Position numbers and translations under genes: made by a program. Shown piece by piece: positions 43,901 to 54,173 of a stretch of 64,000 nt of DNA (positions within the stretch are counted from its first letter, which is position 1; every line of letters begins with the position of its first letter). Source of the DNA: JAENVU01 sp963756815 (GTDB lineage Bacteria > Actinomycetota > Acidimicrobiia > IMCC26256 > JAENVU01); assembly GCA_963756815.1 (NCBI GenBank), contig CAVWPR010000008.1, positions 186,001 through 250,000 on the forward strand. Reading direction: 5' to 3'. Below the pieces are notes generated by a model that saw only the letters and a list, made by a program, of their open reading frames with translations, did no database searches and had not been told where the DNA came from.

Positions 43901-46900
43901 ACGAACGACTCCACCGCCAACCGCCTGTACATCGGCCAGTCGGTCACCCTCGACGGGACGATGAACCCGGCCGGGACCCTCCTGACCACCGACCCGGACG
44001 GCGGCACGACGTTCACCTACGCGTGGCGCCACGTGACGACGTCCGGCGGGAACACGCACTGCTCGTCGAACTGCATCTTCGGCGGCTCGACCGCGACGTC
44101 GTCGCTGGCGCAGCCGGTGGTGACGATCCCGACCGGGACCGGCACGATCTTCATGCGCCTGACCGTGACCGACGTGGGCGGCGGTGCGTCGGCCGACGAT
44201 CAACGTTCACGATCAACAAGCTCACGAACACCGCACCGGTGGTCACCGCGAACGGCGGACCGACCTTCGCCGACCGTGGGCACGCCGGGCGTGGCGATCA
44301 GCGGCACCGCGACCGACGCGGACACGAACCCCGCGCAGACCCTCACCTACCTGTGGACGCAGGTCGACGGCTCGGGCAACCCGTTGCCCGGCGCGGACCC
44401 GCTCCACGTCACGCTCAACAACCCGACCACGCTGACGCCGACCTTCGACGCGCCGGCGGTTCCGGGCACCGTGCACTTCAAGCTGACGGTCAGCGACGGC
44501 ACCACGACCAGCTCGGCCACGAAGGACATGGACATCGCGCCGGGATCCAACCCGGCGCCCGATCGCCGATGCCGGGCCGGACCAGAGCGGGATCGCGGCG
44601 GGGGCCACGGTCACGCTCGACGGCTCCGGATTCGACGGACCCCGAGGACCAGACGATCACCTACGCGTGGACCCAGGTCGACGGCGATCTGGTGACGCCG
44701 GTCACGACCGGTCCCGACGCGGTGACGCTCTCGGGCGCCACCACCCCGATGCCGACCTTCACGGCCCCCGGCACCGGCCCGTCCACCCTGCACTTCAAGC
44801 TCGTCGTGACCGACCAGTTCGGCGCGGTCAGCACGCCGGACACCGTCGACATCTCCGTGAACGCGAACGGCGCGCCGACCTCGAACGCCGGTCCCGACCA
44901 GTCCGGGATCGTCGCCGGCACCACCGTGACGCTCGACGGCTCCGCATCGACGGACCCCGAGGGGAAGCCGGTCACCTACGCCTGGTCCCAGGTCGACGGC
45001 GATCTGGTGACCCGGTCACGTCCGGCCCTGACTTCGTGACGCTCTCGAGCGCCACGGCCCAGAAGCCGACGTTCACCGCGCCGACGGCCGGTGGCACCCT
45101 GCACTTCAAGCTCGTCGTCACCGACAACTTCGGTCTGGCCGGCGCGCCGGACACCGTCGACATCACCGTCGGGGGCAACGCCGCCCCGACCGCGAACGCG
45201 GGTCCGGACCAGGGCGGGCATCGCGGCGGGCGCCACGGTGACGCTCGACGGCTCCGGCTCCTCGGACCCCGAGCTCCAGACGATCACCTACGCGTGGACC
45301 CAGGTCGACGGCGCGGGTCGACCCGCTCACGTCCGGTCCCGACCAGGTGACCCTGACCGGCGCCACGACGCAGAAGCCCGACGTTCCCGCTCCGGCGACC
45401 GGCCCGTCGACGCTGCACTTCCAGCTCGTCGTCACCGACTCGCTCGGTGCGCGCCAGCACGCCCGACACCGTGGACATCTCGGTGAACGCGAACGGCGTG
45501 CCGGTCGCGAACGCAGGTCCGAACCAGACCGGCATCGCTCCGAACACCGGCGTCACGCTCGACGGCTCAGGTTCGAGCGACCCTGAGAACCACACCATCA
45601 CCTACGCGTGGACCCAGGTCGACGGCGCGGGTCATCCCGATCACGCCGACCGTGACGCTCGTCGACCGCTACGGCGCAGAAGCCCACGTTCACGGCACCG
45701 AACACCCCGTTCGGCTCCACGCTGCGGTTCTCGCTGGTCGTCACCGACCAGTTCGGCGCCGTGAGCACGCCCTCCTACGTGCTCGTCAGCGTCGGCAGCA
45801 ACCAGCGCCCGATCGCCAACGCCGGTCCCGACCAGACCCCTGGTCGCGGCAAGGTGGTCACGCTCGACGGCTCGGCCTCGTCCGACCCCGAGGGCACGGC
45901 GCTCTCCTACCAGTGGGTCCAGACGGACTCGGGTGGCAGCCCGATCCTGCCCGGGTGACCCGCTCGCAGGTGACGCTCGTCGAGCTCGACGGCCCAGAAG
46001 CCGACGTTCACCGCACCGGTGCCGTCGACGTTCCCGAAGGACCTCTACTTCCGGCTCTTCGTGACCGACGGTCCGGGCCTGCTCAGCGACCCGGACGTGG
46101 TGGTCATCCACCTCATCGAGAGCACCGCGCCGGTCGCCGACGCGGGCGCGGCCCAGACGAACAAGGCCGCCAACGCCACGGTGACCCTGAACAGCACGGC
46201 GTCGTCCGACATCGACGGCGACACGATCACGCGGCAGTGGACCCAGGTCGACCCGTCGACCAACGCGCCGCTGTCGGTCGGTGACCCGACGCTGGTCACC
46301 CTGTCCAGCAGCACGGCCACGAGCCCGACGTTCGTGGCCCCGCACTTCGCGGCGTCGACCACGCTGAAGTTCCAGCTGGTCGTCACCGACACCCCGTACG
46401 GTCTCGTCAGCGCCCCGGCGTTCACGACCGTGCAGATCAACGCCAACCGTGCGCCGACGCTCGGCCACGCCGAGCTCGTCGGGCACCAAGACCGTCGGTG
46501 GCACCGTCACCGTCACGGTCGCGGCGCCCGCGAACGACGCCGACGGCGACCCGGCGTCCGGGTACACCTACCAGTGGATCCAGACCGCCAGCGCCACGGA
46601 CACCACGTCGTGCGGGGGCTCCTGCCCGGTGGCCAGCGTGACCCTCACGCCGGTCGTCGGGCACCCCGCGCAGCGCCACGTTCACGGCACCTGCGTTCAG
46701 CGTGTCCGGTGCGTCGCTGTTCTTCCGTCTCAACGTGACGGACGGCTTCGGCGCCTCGGTGCAGTCGAACAACCTCACGGTGGCGCTGACCAACACCAAC
46801 CCGGCGGTCCCGTCGACGATGCAGATCACTGCCGGCATCGACGGCTCGGTGATCAACCCCACGAAGATCTACGTGGGCGACTCGATCACCGTGTCGGCTC

Positions 46901-49514
46901 CCTCCACCGACGCCGACGGGGGCGCGCTGACCTACGCGTGGTCCGGTCGGCCGTGTGGTGGTCTCGGTGAGTCCCTCGGCTGCCTGCTCGCCGGCAACAA
47001 CGACAGTGGGTACCCGGGCGGCTCGTGCCGGGGCATCACCATCACCAACGACCCGCGTCGTCGCCGGGCAAGGCGAGTTCACCGCACCGACGCTCGGTGC
47101 GAACAACCCGAACCGGTGTGGTCTCCGGGTCGTCGTCACCGACGCCCAGGGCGGCTCCACGACGAGGGACTTCCCGATCCTCGATCTGGCGGTCAACCAT
47201 GCGCCGGTCGCGGTGATCAGCGCCGTGCCCGGACAAGGTGCTGGCGAGCACGCCGGCCGGTCCGAGTGTCCTCGCGCTGAGCGGCACCGGGTCGACGGAC
47301 TCGGACACCAACCCGGCCCAGCCGCACACCTACGCCTGGGAGCAGGTGGACGCCGCCGGCGTGCCGGTGCCGTCGGGTGACCCGTCACGGGGCACCTTCT
47401 CGACCCCGAACGCCATCAGCACCACGTGGACCGCACCGTCCACGGCTCCGTACACGGTCTACATGCGGCTGACCGTGGACGACGGCATGTCGTTGCCCGG
47501 AGTGGCGACGACGCCGCCGATCAGCATCACCACCAGCCGTCCCGGCGCCAACGCCGGCAACGACCGGCTCGTGAACCCGGGTCAGGTGGCGTCGCTCGAC
47601 GGCTCCGGCTCGACCGACGACGGGGAACCGGCCGCTCACCTACTCGTGGGCGCAGATCTCGGGCCCGCCCGTGACGATCAACTCGGCGCTCAGTGCGACG
47701 GCGAGCATCACGGCTCCGCACCTGAACTTCGGTGACCCGTCGCAGGTCATGGTCTTCGAGCTCACGACCCGCAACGGTCTCGCCGCCAGCTACGACACGA
47801 TGACGGTCGTCAACGACCCGTGGGGTCGTGCCGTCGCCGACGCGGGTGGCAACCAGTCGGTCCAGCGGGACACGGTCGTCACGCTCGACGGCAGCGCGTC
47901 CAGCACGCCGTCGACCGGCGCGCTGACCTACCAGTGGGCCCAGACCGGCGGTCCGTCCGTGACGCTCTCCAGCGCCACGGCGCAGTCGCCGACCTTCACG
48001 GCTCCGGCCGTGACCCAGGCCCAGGGCCCGCAGACGTTGACCTTCAGCCTGGTGGTGAGTGACGGCTTCAGCACGAGCGCTCCCGCCAGCACGTCGGTCA
48101 CCGTCAACCCGAACCTCGAGGCGCCCGGCGCACCGACGAACCTCGTCGCCACGCCCGGGAACGGGACGGTCACGGTCACCTCACGCCGCCGGCGGTCGAC
48201 GGCGGCAGCCCGATCGTCGTGTACGTGGTGCCTGTGCGTCTCGCCGACCGGGACGTGGGTCCGACGCGCTCGGCGGCACCGACCGACCACGGTGACCGGC
48301 CTGACCAACGGCGCGCTGTACTACTGCGTCGCGGCGGCCATCAACGCCCAGGGTCAGGGCGCGACGTCGGCGCATCTCGAACGTCGTCCGTCCGTCGGCA
48401 CCGCCGTCGCCCGCGACGGCGGTCACGGCTGCGCCGGGCAACGGCGCCGCGACGGTCAGCTTCACGCCGGGATCCAACGGCGGGGAGCCGAACGTGACCT
48501 TCCAGGCCACCTGCACCTCGTCGAACGGTGGGGTCACCGGCACCGCGTCGGGCGCGAGCTCGCCGATCACGGTGTCGAGCATCACCAACGGCAAGGCGTA
48601 CACGTGCACGGTCGTCACGTCACACGTCCTCGGGACCTCGGCGCCGTCGAGCGCGTCGCCGAGCATCGTGGTGGGTGTGCCGGGCACGCCGCTGGCACCG
48701 TCCTCGGTGGTGCAGGGCAACGGCCAGGCCACGGTCACCTGGGCGGCGCCCGCCGCCAACGGGGCACCGCTCTCGGCCTACGTCATCACGCCGTACATCG
48801 GGACCACGGCGCAGACCGCGCTGCTCGCCCCGGCGTCCAGCACCACCGCGACCGTCGGGTCGCTGACGAACGGAGCGACGTACACGTTCCGGGTCACCGC
48901 GGCGAACTCCTACGGTCTCGGCGGTCAGTCGCCGTCGTCGGCCTCGGTCGTGGTCGGCACGGCCGCCGCGCCGCCGACGGCCTCGGCCACGCCGGGCAAC
49001 GGCATCGCCGCACTGTCGTGGACCGCTCCGAACACCAACGGATCGGCCATCACGGGCTACCAGATCACGACGATCAAGGACGGCGTCGCCCAGGCCCCGC
49101 AGCTCATCGCGGGTACGGGGACCACGAAGTCGATGACGGGTCTGACCAACGGGGCGACCTACACGTTCGCCGTCGCTGCGGTCAACGCCCGAGGGACGGG
49201 TCCGGCGACGCAGACCGCTCCGATCATCGTCGGGACGCCGACGGCACCGCCGCTCGTCACGGCGACGGGCGGCGCCGGGTCAGGCCACGGTGACGTGGTC
49301 GGCGTCGACGAACAACGGGTCGGCGCTCACGGGCTACACCGTGACGCCGGTGAAGAACGGGGTCGCGCAGTCGCCGATCACGGTGAGCGGCACGACCACG
49401 ACCCGGCTGGTGACCGGGCTCACCTCCGGCGCGAGCTACGTGTTCCGGGTCGTGGCCACGAACGCTCGTGGCAGCGGTCCGGCCGCAGTCTCCAACGCGG
49501 TCACCCCGACGTGA
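40915..49514 (+). CDS. giant secreted multidomain protein with PKD-like and fibronectin III repeats, heavily frameshifted
   Basis: The frame starts MRLRKLWSVFTVIAVSTAGF with a clear signal peptide cleaved after AAAA-type residues (GPAAAADR). After a unique N-terminal region it contains about 19 PKD/K319L-like beta-sandwich repeats (typical pattern VANAGPDQT, VTLDGSGSSDPD, ITYAWTQVDG, PTFTAP, FSLVVSD) and about five fibronectin III repeats (PGNGTVTVT, GLTNGATYTF, VNARGTGPA), ending in SNAVTPT and a stop. The corrected length is about 2,870 residues. No LPxTG sorting signal, anchor helix or catalytic domain is visible at the C-terminus, so it is probably secreted or loosely surface-bound, as an adhesin or matrix protein. 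About 30 single-base indels, roughly one per 270 bases, break the frame, although domain sequence continues perfectly across each. Confidence 0.82.
41910..48110 (+). repeat. array of about 19 PKD/K319L-like domain repeats
   Basis: Repeat starts fall near 41925, 42208, 42527, 42851, 43165, 43485, 43850, 44225, 44550, 44870, 45175, 45492, 45790, 46120, 46460, 46810, 47200, 47545 and 47815. Units are about 300-340 bases. Some are nearly identical at DNA level, for example the NAGPDQSGI units near 44570 and 44890. Two four-Cys variants (near 43600 and 46560, CAPSCPV and CGGSCPV) form a second, longer-range repeat of a two-domain block. Confidence 0.8.
48115..49510 (+). repeat. array of about five fibronectin type III repeats
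   Basis: Units start near 48115, 48400, 48678, 48958 and 49235, each about 280 bases, with the repeated signatures PGNG-x-ATV and GLTNGATYTF. They form the C-terminal fifth of the giant protein. Confidence 0.78.
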
Positions 49515-49520
49515 TGTCGG

Positions 49521-49556
49521 CCGGCTGTCGGTGCCATGGATGGTGCCGGCAGCCGG
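49521..49556 (+). terminator. long hairpin terminator after the giant gene
   Basis: CCGGCTGTCGGTGCC and GGTGCCGGCAGCCGG pair as a 15-base stem, with three G:U pairs in RNA, around the loop ATGGAT. It begins seven bases after the stop codon. There is no T-tract, as is common in high-GC actinobacteria. Confidence 0.65.
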
Positions 49557-49609
49557 AACGGCATCCGCCGGGCGGGCGCGCACCGCGTCCCGTCTCGCCG
49601 ACCCGGACG

Positions 49610-49615
49610 TAGTAT
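49610..49615 (+). promoter_or_regulatory. -10 box TAGTAT of the class II aldolase gene
   Basis: TAGTAT ends seven bases before the ATG at 49623, the leaderless spacing again. Confidence 0.55.
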
Positions 49616-49622
49616 CGGACGC

Positions 49623-50390
49623 ATGGCTGCAACCGACGTGAAGTTCCCGCAGGCGGGCACCGGCCGGACGATCTCCGACGAGCGCCTCCACCGCAAGCAG
49701 CAGCTCGCAGCGGCGTTCCGCCTGTTCGGCAAGTTCGGCTTCGACGAGGGCGTGGCGGGCCACATCACCGCACGCGACCCGGAGCACCTCGACCATTTCT
49801 GGGTCAACCCGTTCGGTCGCTCCTTCAAGCAGATGCGGGTCTCGGACCTGATCCTCGTCAACCACCAGGGCGACGTCGTGGAGGGGACCGCCTCCGTCAA
49901 CCAGGCGGCCTTCGCGATCCACTCGCAGGTGCACGCCGCCCGTCCCGACGTCGTCGCGGCGGCGCACTCGCACTCGATCTACGGCAAGTCCTGGTCCGCG
50001 CTGGGTCGCCTGCTCGATCCCATCACGCAGGACTCGTGCGCGTTCTACGGCGACCACGCCCTGTTCGACGACTTCACCGGGGTCGTCCTCGACATCGAGG
50101 AGGGCAAGCGCATCGGCGCGGCGTTGGGTGAGGCGAAGGCCGTCATCCTGCGCAACCACGGGCTGCTCACCGTCGGCCGTTCGGTCGAGGAGGCGGCGTG
50201 GTGGTTCATCACCATGGAGCGCACCTGTCAGGCGCAGCTCCTCGCCGAGGCGGCGGGCACCCCGGTGCTGATCGACGCCGAATGCGCCGAGGCCACGGCC
50301 CGGCAGGTGGGCTCGCACGCCGCCGGCTGGTTCTCGTTCCAGCCCCTGTGGGACGTCATCACGGCCGAGCAGCCCGACCTCTTCGACTGA
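49623..50390 (+). CDS. class II aldolase/adducin family protein
   Basis: An intact 255-residue protein of the zinc-dependent class II aldolase/adducin fold. The zinc-binding His residues are visible in VVAAAHSHSIYGKSW and RNHGLLTVG, and the glycine-rich start of the fold is in GFDEGVAGHITARDPEH. Members are sugar-phosphate aldolases, epimerases or decarboxylases; the length and VNPFGRSF block are typical of the uncharacterised actinobacterial group. It stands alone between the giant gene and a convergent SDR gene. Confidence 0.87.
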   Translation: MAATDVKFPQAGTGRTISDERLHRKQQLAAAFRLFGKFGFDEGVAGHITARDPEHLDHFWVNPFGRSFKQMRVSDLILVNHQGDVVEGTASVNQAAFAIHSQVHAARPDVVAAAHSHSIYGKSWSALGRLLDPITQDSCAFYGDHALFDDFTGVVLDIEEGKRIGAALGEAKAVILRNHGLLTVGRSVEEAAWWFITMERTCQAQLLAEAAGTPVLIDAECAEATARQVGSHAAGWFSFQPLWDVITAEQPDLFD

Positions 50391-50411
50391 CGCGCCGACC
50401 CAGGGTGGCGG

Positions 50412-51212
50412 TCAGTCGGCGGGAGTCAGCTGCTCGCGCGCCCAGGCGATCGACCCGGCCAGGAATGCCCCCGTGTCGGGGAACCGCCCGCCCACGATGT
50501 CCGCGAACCACCCCGGCACGTAGATCTCGAACGTGCCGGCGTCGAGCGCGGTGAGGACCGGCTCCACCATCGCCGACGCCGGGAGCGCCTCGATGGGCGC
50601 CAGTGACGGGTCGTTGTCGGGCAGCTGGAACAGCCGGGTGTCGATCACCCCGGGGTTCACGACGTGCACCCGGACGTCGTGGCCGGCGATGCCCAGGTCC
50701 ACCTGCATCGACTCGGAGAAGCCGGTCAGGGCCGCCTTGGAGGCCGTGTAGGCGGCCTCGCCGGGTGGGCCGAGACGGGCCGCCACCGACGAGATGTTGA
50801 CGATGCGGCCCGACCGCTCGATCAGCTCCGGCAGGAACGCCAGCATCAGGCGGACGGGCGAGAAGTAGTTCAACGCCATCACCGACTCGACCGTCTCCGG
50901 GTCGAGGGCCATGACGTTGCGCCGCTTCGGGATCCCCGCGTTGTTCACGAGCACGTCGAGGCCGCCGAGCTCCAGGCTCACCTCGGCCGCGAACGTCTCG
51001 AGCGCGTCGAGGTCGCCGAGGTCGATGGTCCACATGCGCGACTCGGGCGAGTGCTCCCGCACCCGCGCGAGCACGTCGGCCAGCTCGGCTTCGCGGCGCG
51101 CGCAGATCCCGACCACCGCACCGGCCTCGGCGAAGCCGAGCGCCAGCGCCTCCCCGATGCCCGTGGACGCCCCGGTGATCAGGACGTGCTTGCCGGCGAC
51201 GGAATACCCCAT
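50412..51212 (-). CDS. SDR family oxidoreductase
   Basis: An intact 266-residue short-chain dehydrogenase with TGASTGIGEALALGFAEAGA, LVNNAGIPKRRN, NISSVAA and the active-site YTASK. The C-terminal extension (GTFEIYVPGWFADIVGGRFP) lacks the VDGG end and resembles the SDRs with a hydrophobic surface helix that act on lipid-like ketones. A GGGGAGG ribosome site and a TATGCT -10 box flank a palindromic operator in its promoter. It is divergent from another SDR gene at 51270. Confidence 0.87.
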   Translation of the reverse strand: MGYSVAGKHVLITGASTGIGEALALGFAEAGAVVGICARREAELADVLARVREHSPESRMWTIDLGDLDALETFAAEVSLELGGLDVLVNNAGIPKRRNVMALDPETVESVMALNYFSPVRLMLAFLPELIERSGRIVNISSVAARLGPPGEAAYTASKAALTGFSESMQVDLGIAGHDVRVHVVNPGVIDTRLFQLPDNDPSLAPIEALPASAMVEPVLTALDAGTFEIYVPGWFADIVGGRFPDTGAFLAGSIAWAREQLTPAD

Positions 51213-51222
51213 GCGACCTCCC

Positions 51223-51248
51223 CGGTCGGTCGAACCGACCGAGCATAC
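51223..51248 (-). promoter_or_regulatory. promoter and operator of the SDR gene at 50412
   Basis: On the minus strand a -10 box TATGCT (51248-51243) is followed by the perfect eight-base inverted repeat CGGTCGGT-TCG-ACCGACCG (51241-51223) and then the ribosome site. A protein bound there would block transcription just downstream of the start point. Confidence 0.55.
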
Positions 51249-51255
51249 GGTGGCG

Positions 51256-51261
51256 TAACGT
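51256..51261 (+). promoter_or_regulatory. -10 box TAACGT of the divergent SDR gene
   Basis: TAACGT ends eight bases before the GTG at 51270 and is separated from the opposite-strand -10 box by only seven bases, so the two promoters must influence one another. Confidence 0.5.
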
Positions 51262-51269
51262 CGGCGGCC

Positions 51270-52049
51270 GTGACGCTCCGGCCCGACGCCGTCCGCCTCG
51301 ACGGCACCGCGGCGATCGTCACCGGCGCCGCGGTCGGGATCGGGCGCGCGAGCGCAGTGGCGCTGGCGTCCTTCGGTGCCGACGTCGCGGTCTGCGACCG
51401 CGACGAGGCGAACCTCGAGGCGTGCGTCGGCGAGATCGAGGCGAACGGTGTGGAGGCGATCGCCGGGCTCCTCGACGTGCGCGACGGCGACGCGGTTCGC
51501 ACCTGGGTCGACACGGTGGCGGAGCGGCTCGGCCGGGTCGACGTGGTCGTGAACAACGCCGGCGGCGGCTTCTTCTCGCCGTTCGTCGACGTCAACGACA
51601 AGGGCCAGGACGCGCTGATCCGTGAGAACTTCACCAGCGTGACCAACTTCGTCCGCGCCGCGGTGCCGCACATGCCGCAGGCGGGCGGATCCGTCGTGAA
51701 CATCACGTCGATCGAGGCGCACCGGGCCGCTCCGGGATTCGCGGTGTACAGCGCGATGAAGGCCGCGGTCGCGAACCTGACGCAGACGCTCGCCCTCGAG
51801 CTCGGGGAGCGCATGATCCGGGTCAACTGCGTCGCGCCCGACGTGATCCCCACGCCCGGGATCGGCGAGGTGCCGGTCCGCACGCCGTTGCCGCGTGCGG
51901 GGCACGTGGACGATGTCGCCGCCGCCGTGGTGTTCCTCGCGAACCCGGCGCTGTCCGGGTTCGTGACCGGAACCACCCTGCACGTCGACGGCGGGAACCG
52001 CGCCGCCGGCGGGTGGCACCGCGCGCCGGACGGCTCGTTCTCCACGTGA
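51270..52049 (+). CDS. SDR family oxidoreductase
   Basis: An intact 259-residue classical SDR with TGAAVGIGRASAVALASFGA, VCDRDEANLE (Asp after strand 2, favouring NAD), VVNNAGGGFF, NITSIEAH and the active-site YSAMK, and the TLHVDGGNRAAGG C-terminus. It is followed seven bases later by an LLM oxidoreductase gene, so the two probably act in one pathway. The GTG start is supported by the leaderless -10 box. Confidence 0.87.
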   Translation: MTLRPDAVRLDGTAAIVTGAAVGIGRASAVALASFGADVAVCDRDEANLEACVGEIEANGVEAIAGLLDVRDGDAVRTWVDTVAERLGRVDVVVNNAGGGFFSPFVDVNDKGQDALIRENFTSVTNFVRAAVPHMPQAGGSVVNITSIEAHRAAPGFAVYSAMKAAVANLTQTLALELGERMIRVNCVAPDVIPTPGIGEVPVRTPLPRAGHVDDVAAAVVFLANPALSGFVTGTTLHVDGGNRAAGGWHRAPDGSFST

Positions 52050-52056
52050 TCGCGCG

Positions 52057-52893
52057 GTGAGGTTCGGGGTCGCGCTCGGCGCGCTCAACGCGCACTTCCA
52101 CCTCGACGCCGTCGATGTGGCCGCAGCACGGGGCTACGAATCGGTCTGGCTGCCCGAGCACCTCGTGTTCCCGACCACGATGTCGCGCTCGCCGAAGCCG
52201 GGGGAGGAGCACCCTCCGGTGCCGCCGACCACGCCGGTGTTCGACGCGTTCACCTACCTCGCCTTCCTCGCCGCCCGCGCGCCGGAGCTCCGGCTGGGCA
52301 CCCACGTCTACAACCTGGGCCTGCGGCACCCGTTCGTCGCCGCGCGCGGCGCGGCGACGCTCGACATCGTGAGCGGCGGTCGGTTCGAGTTCGGCGTCGG
52401 TGCGAGCTGGCTGGAGCAGGAGTGGGACGCGGTCGGCCTCGACTTCGCGACGCGCGGCCGGCGCGTCGACGAGGCGATCGACGTGTGCACCCGGCTGTGG
52501 ACGGAGCCGGTCGTCGAGCACCACGGGGAGTTCTTCGACTTCGCCGAGGTCGCCTTCGAGCCGAAGCCGGTGCAGCGGCCCCGCCCACCCGTGCTGATCG
52601 GCGGGGAGAGCGGCGCCGCGCTCCGACGTGCGGCAACGCTCGGTGACGGCTGGATCGGCATGAGCCACACCCCGGAGTCCGCGGCGACGCCGATCGGGCG
52701 GCTGCACGCGTTGCGTGCCGACGGGCCGCGTGCCGGCGAGCCGATGCAGATCTGCCTCGGCGCGTCGGTGGCGTCGCGCGACGACGTCGCCCGGTGGGAG
52801 GACCTCGGCGTGACGCGTGTGATCGTCTCCCCGTGGCGCCGCTCACCCGAGGCGCTCGAGTCGCTGCACCGCTTCGCCGATCTGGTGCTCTGA
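52057..52893 (+). CDS. F420-dependent LLM-class oxidoreductase (TIGR03619-type)
   Basis: A 278-residue luciferase-like TIM-barrel protein. It has YESVWLPEHLVFPTTM, LRLGTHVYNLGLRHPFVAAR, SGGRFEFGVGASWLEQEW and RPPVLIGGESGAALRRAA, the blocks that line the F420 pocket in this subgroup. It transfers hydride from reduced F420 to an unknown substrate. The gene overlaps a palindrome at its stop codon and converges on the DUF2889 gene. Confidence 0.86.
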   Translation: MRFGVALGALNAHFHLDAVDVAAARGYESVWLPEHLVFPTTMSRSPKPGEEHPPVPPTTPVFDAFTYLAFLAARAPELRLGTHVYNLGLRHPFVAARGAATLDIVSGGRFEFGVGASWLEQEWDAVGLDFATRGRRVDEAIDVCTRLWTEPVVEHHGEFFDFAEVAFEPKPVQRPRPPVLIGGESGAALRRAATLGDGWIGMSHTPESAATPIGRLHALRADGPRAGEPMQICLGASVASRDDVARWEDLGVTRVIVSPWRRSPEALESLHRFADLVL

Positions 52894-52905
52894 CGATCTC
52901 GTCAG
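52890..52905. promoter_or_regulatory. palindrome containing both convergent stop codons
   Basis: CTGACGA-TC-TCGTCAG places the TGA of the LLM gene in one arm and the stop of the convergent DUF2889 gene in the other. The core TGACG-N4-CGTCA is identical to the sites at 54174 and 59967. Here it is not in front of a gene, so it may be a decoy, a short terminator or chance. Confidence 0.4.
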
Positions 52906-53693
52906 TCCTCGTGGCGGCCGCGCAGCAGCGCGTCCGGGTGTGCGCCGAAGTCCCGGATGCTGCCGCGGTTGCGGAACGCGACCGGCGAGACCGTCGGCTG
53001 CATCGAGTAGCAGATCCCGCTCATGATGCCGTCGAGCTCCTCGCCGACGGCGATGGCCTCGAGGTCCATGCCGCGACCCATCCCGATGTCACACGCCCGG
53101 CGGAGGACGATCGCCGCCTCGGCCGCCTCCACCGGGAGCGTGGCGTCGGCCCACCGGATGAAGCCGCCACGCCACGGTGCGTCGTCGAACGGTGGTCGCG
53201 GGTCGACGAGCACCCGGACCGGTGCGGTCCCGCCCACGTGCCATTCGAGGAGCAGCTCGCCGTCGCGCCACAGCTTCGGCGCGCACGCCGTCGGTCACCG
53301 GAGTCGAGCGCCACCTCGTACTGCGCGACGCGCCGTGCCGCGTGCGGCGTGCGCGACGCACAGACCGGCGAGGTCGAACTGGTGCGTGCACTGCCAGTGC
53401 GGGTCCGACACCGCCGCGACCGCCGTGCAGCGGTCCGACAGCTCCATGCCCTCGAGCTGCGCGAGGTTGGCACCGGCATCGGGACACGTCGCCCACGGCC
53501 AGCGGCGGGCATCCATCGCGATGCCGGTGACGGCGTGGCCGTCGTGGGTCAGCGTGACCTCGAAGTGGTGGAAGTCGTCCTCGAGCCCGCCCCACACCGT
53601 CGTGGCGTCGACGCGCACGAGACGGATGCGGCGTCGGTAGGGGAGCGCGGGATCGCCGGTGCGGACCGTCGGCGCGGGTTCGGGTGCGTCCAC
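52902..53693 (-). CDS. DUF2889 family protein, frameshifted
   Basis: A protein of unknown function matching the DUF2889 pattern, with VTGIAMDARRWPWATCPDAG and QCTHQFDLAGLCVAHAA in the N-terminal half. The C-terminal half (LVDPRPPFDDAPWRGGFIRW to FGAHPDALLRGRHED) is in another frame, with the switch between about 53285 and 53345. The corrected length is about 263 residues. DUF2889 genes commonly sit in actinobacterial CoA-dependent catabolic clusters, as here beside a MaoC-like gene. The GTG at 53693 lies eleven bases from the upstream stop. Confidence 0.75.
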
Positions 53694-53703
53694 CGCGCCG
53701 GGG

Positions 53704-54159
53704 TCAGTCCTTCGGTGGTCGGCAGTTGATGACGAGCGTGAAGATGTTCTTGACGACCGGATCGCCCGTGGCCTGGTCCTTCCAGGTCGTCTCCTGGACG
53801 TAGAACTCGAGCGTGCCGCCGCTCGACTTCTCCTTCTCGTACACGTCGGTGATCTCGGACGTGCCCTCGAGGACGTCGCCGACCTTCGGCCAGCGGAAGT
53901 ACTCGAAGGCCTGCTCGCCGTGGAGGATGGCGCGTCCCGGGCCGCGGAGCTTCTCGATCGGCAGGCCCGCGGCGCCGCCGGCGCCCTCGGAGCCCCAGAA
54001 CGGCATCACGAACGGGAACGTGGGCGGCACGGGCGCGTCGGCGCCGTCGTACACGGCATCGCCGTCCATCAGCGCCTGGGCGAAGACCCGCACCGGCCCG
54101 CGCTCGATGCGCACGACCTGCGTCCCGCCCTTGGTGCCCTTCAGCTCGGTCAGTGCCAC
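53704..54159 (-). CDS. MaoC-like (R)-hydratase N-terminal domain protein
   Basis: A 151-residue single hot-dog domain of the MaoC_dehydratas_N/FAS1-like dehydratase family (GPVRVFAQALMDGDAVYDG, LHGEQAFEYFRWPKVGDVLE, GGTLEFYVQETTW). Such proteins hydrate enoyl-CoA thioesters, usually as one half of a heterodimer whose other half has the catalytic Asp/His. The partner is not visible nearby. The start is GTG at 54159, behind an operator-like palindrome. It lies with the DUF2889 and acyl-CoA ligase genes on the minus strand. Confidence 0.83.
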   Translation of the reverse strand: MALTELKGTKGGTQVVRIERGPVRVFAQALMDGDAVYDGADAPVPPTFPFVMPFWGSEGAGGAAGLPIEKLRGPGRAILHGEQAFEYFRWPKVGDVLEGTSEITDVYEKEKSSGGTLEFYVQETTWKDQATGDPVVKNIFTLVINCRPPKD

Positions 54160-54173
54160 GCTTCGCTCCCGGA

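Noticed and set aside
40915..49514. Programmed ribosomal frameshifting or phase variation in the giant gene
   Set aside because: The breaks are at different sequences, lack slippery heptamers or simple repeats, and occur about every 270 bases. The same kind of insertion is seen in unrelated single-copy genes.
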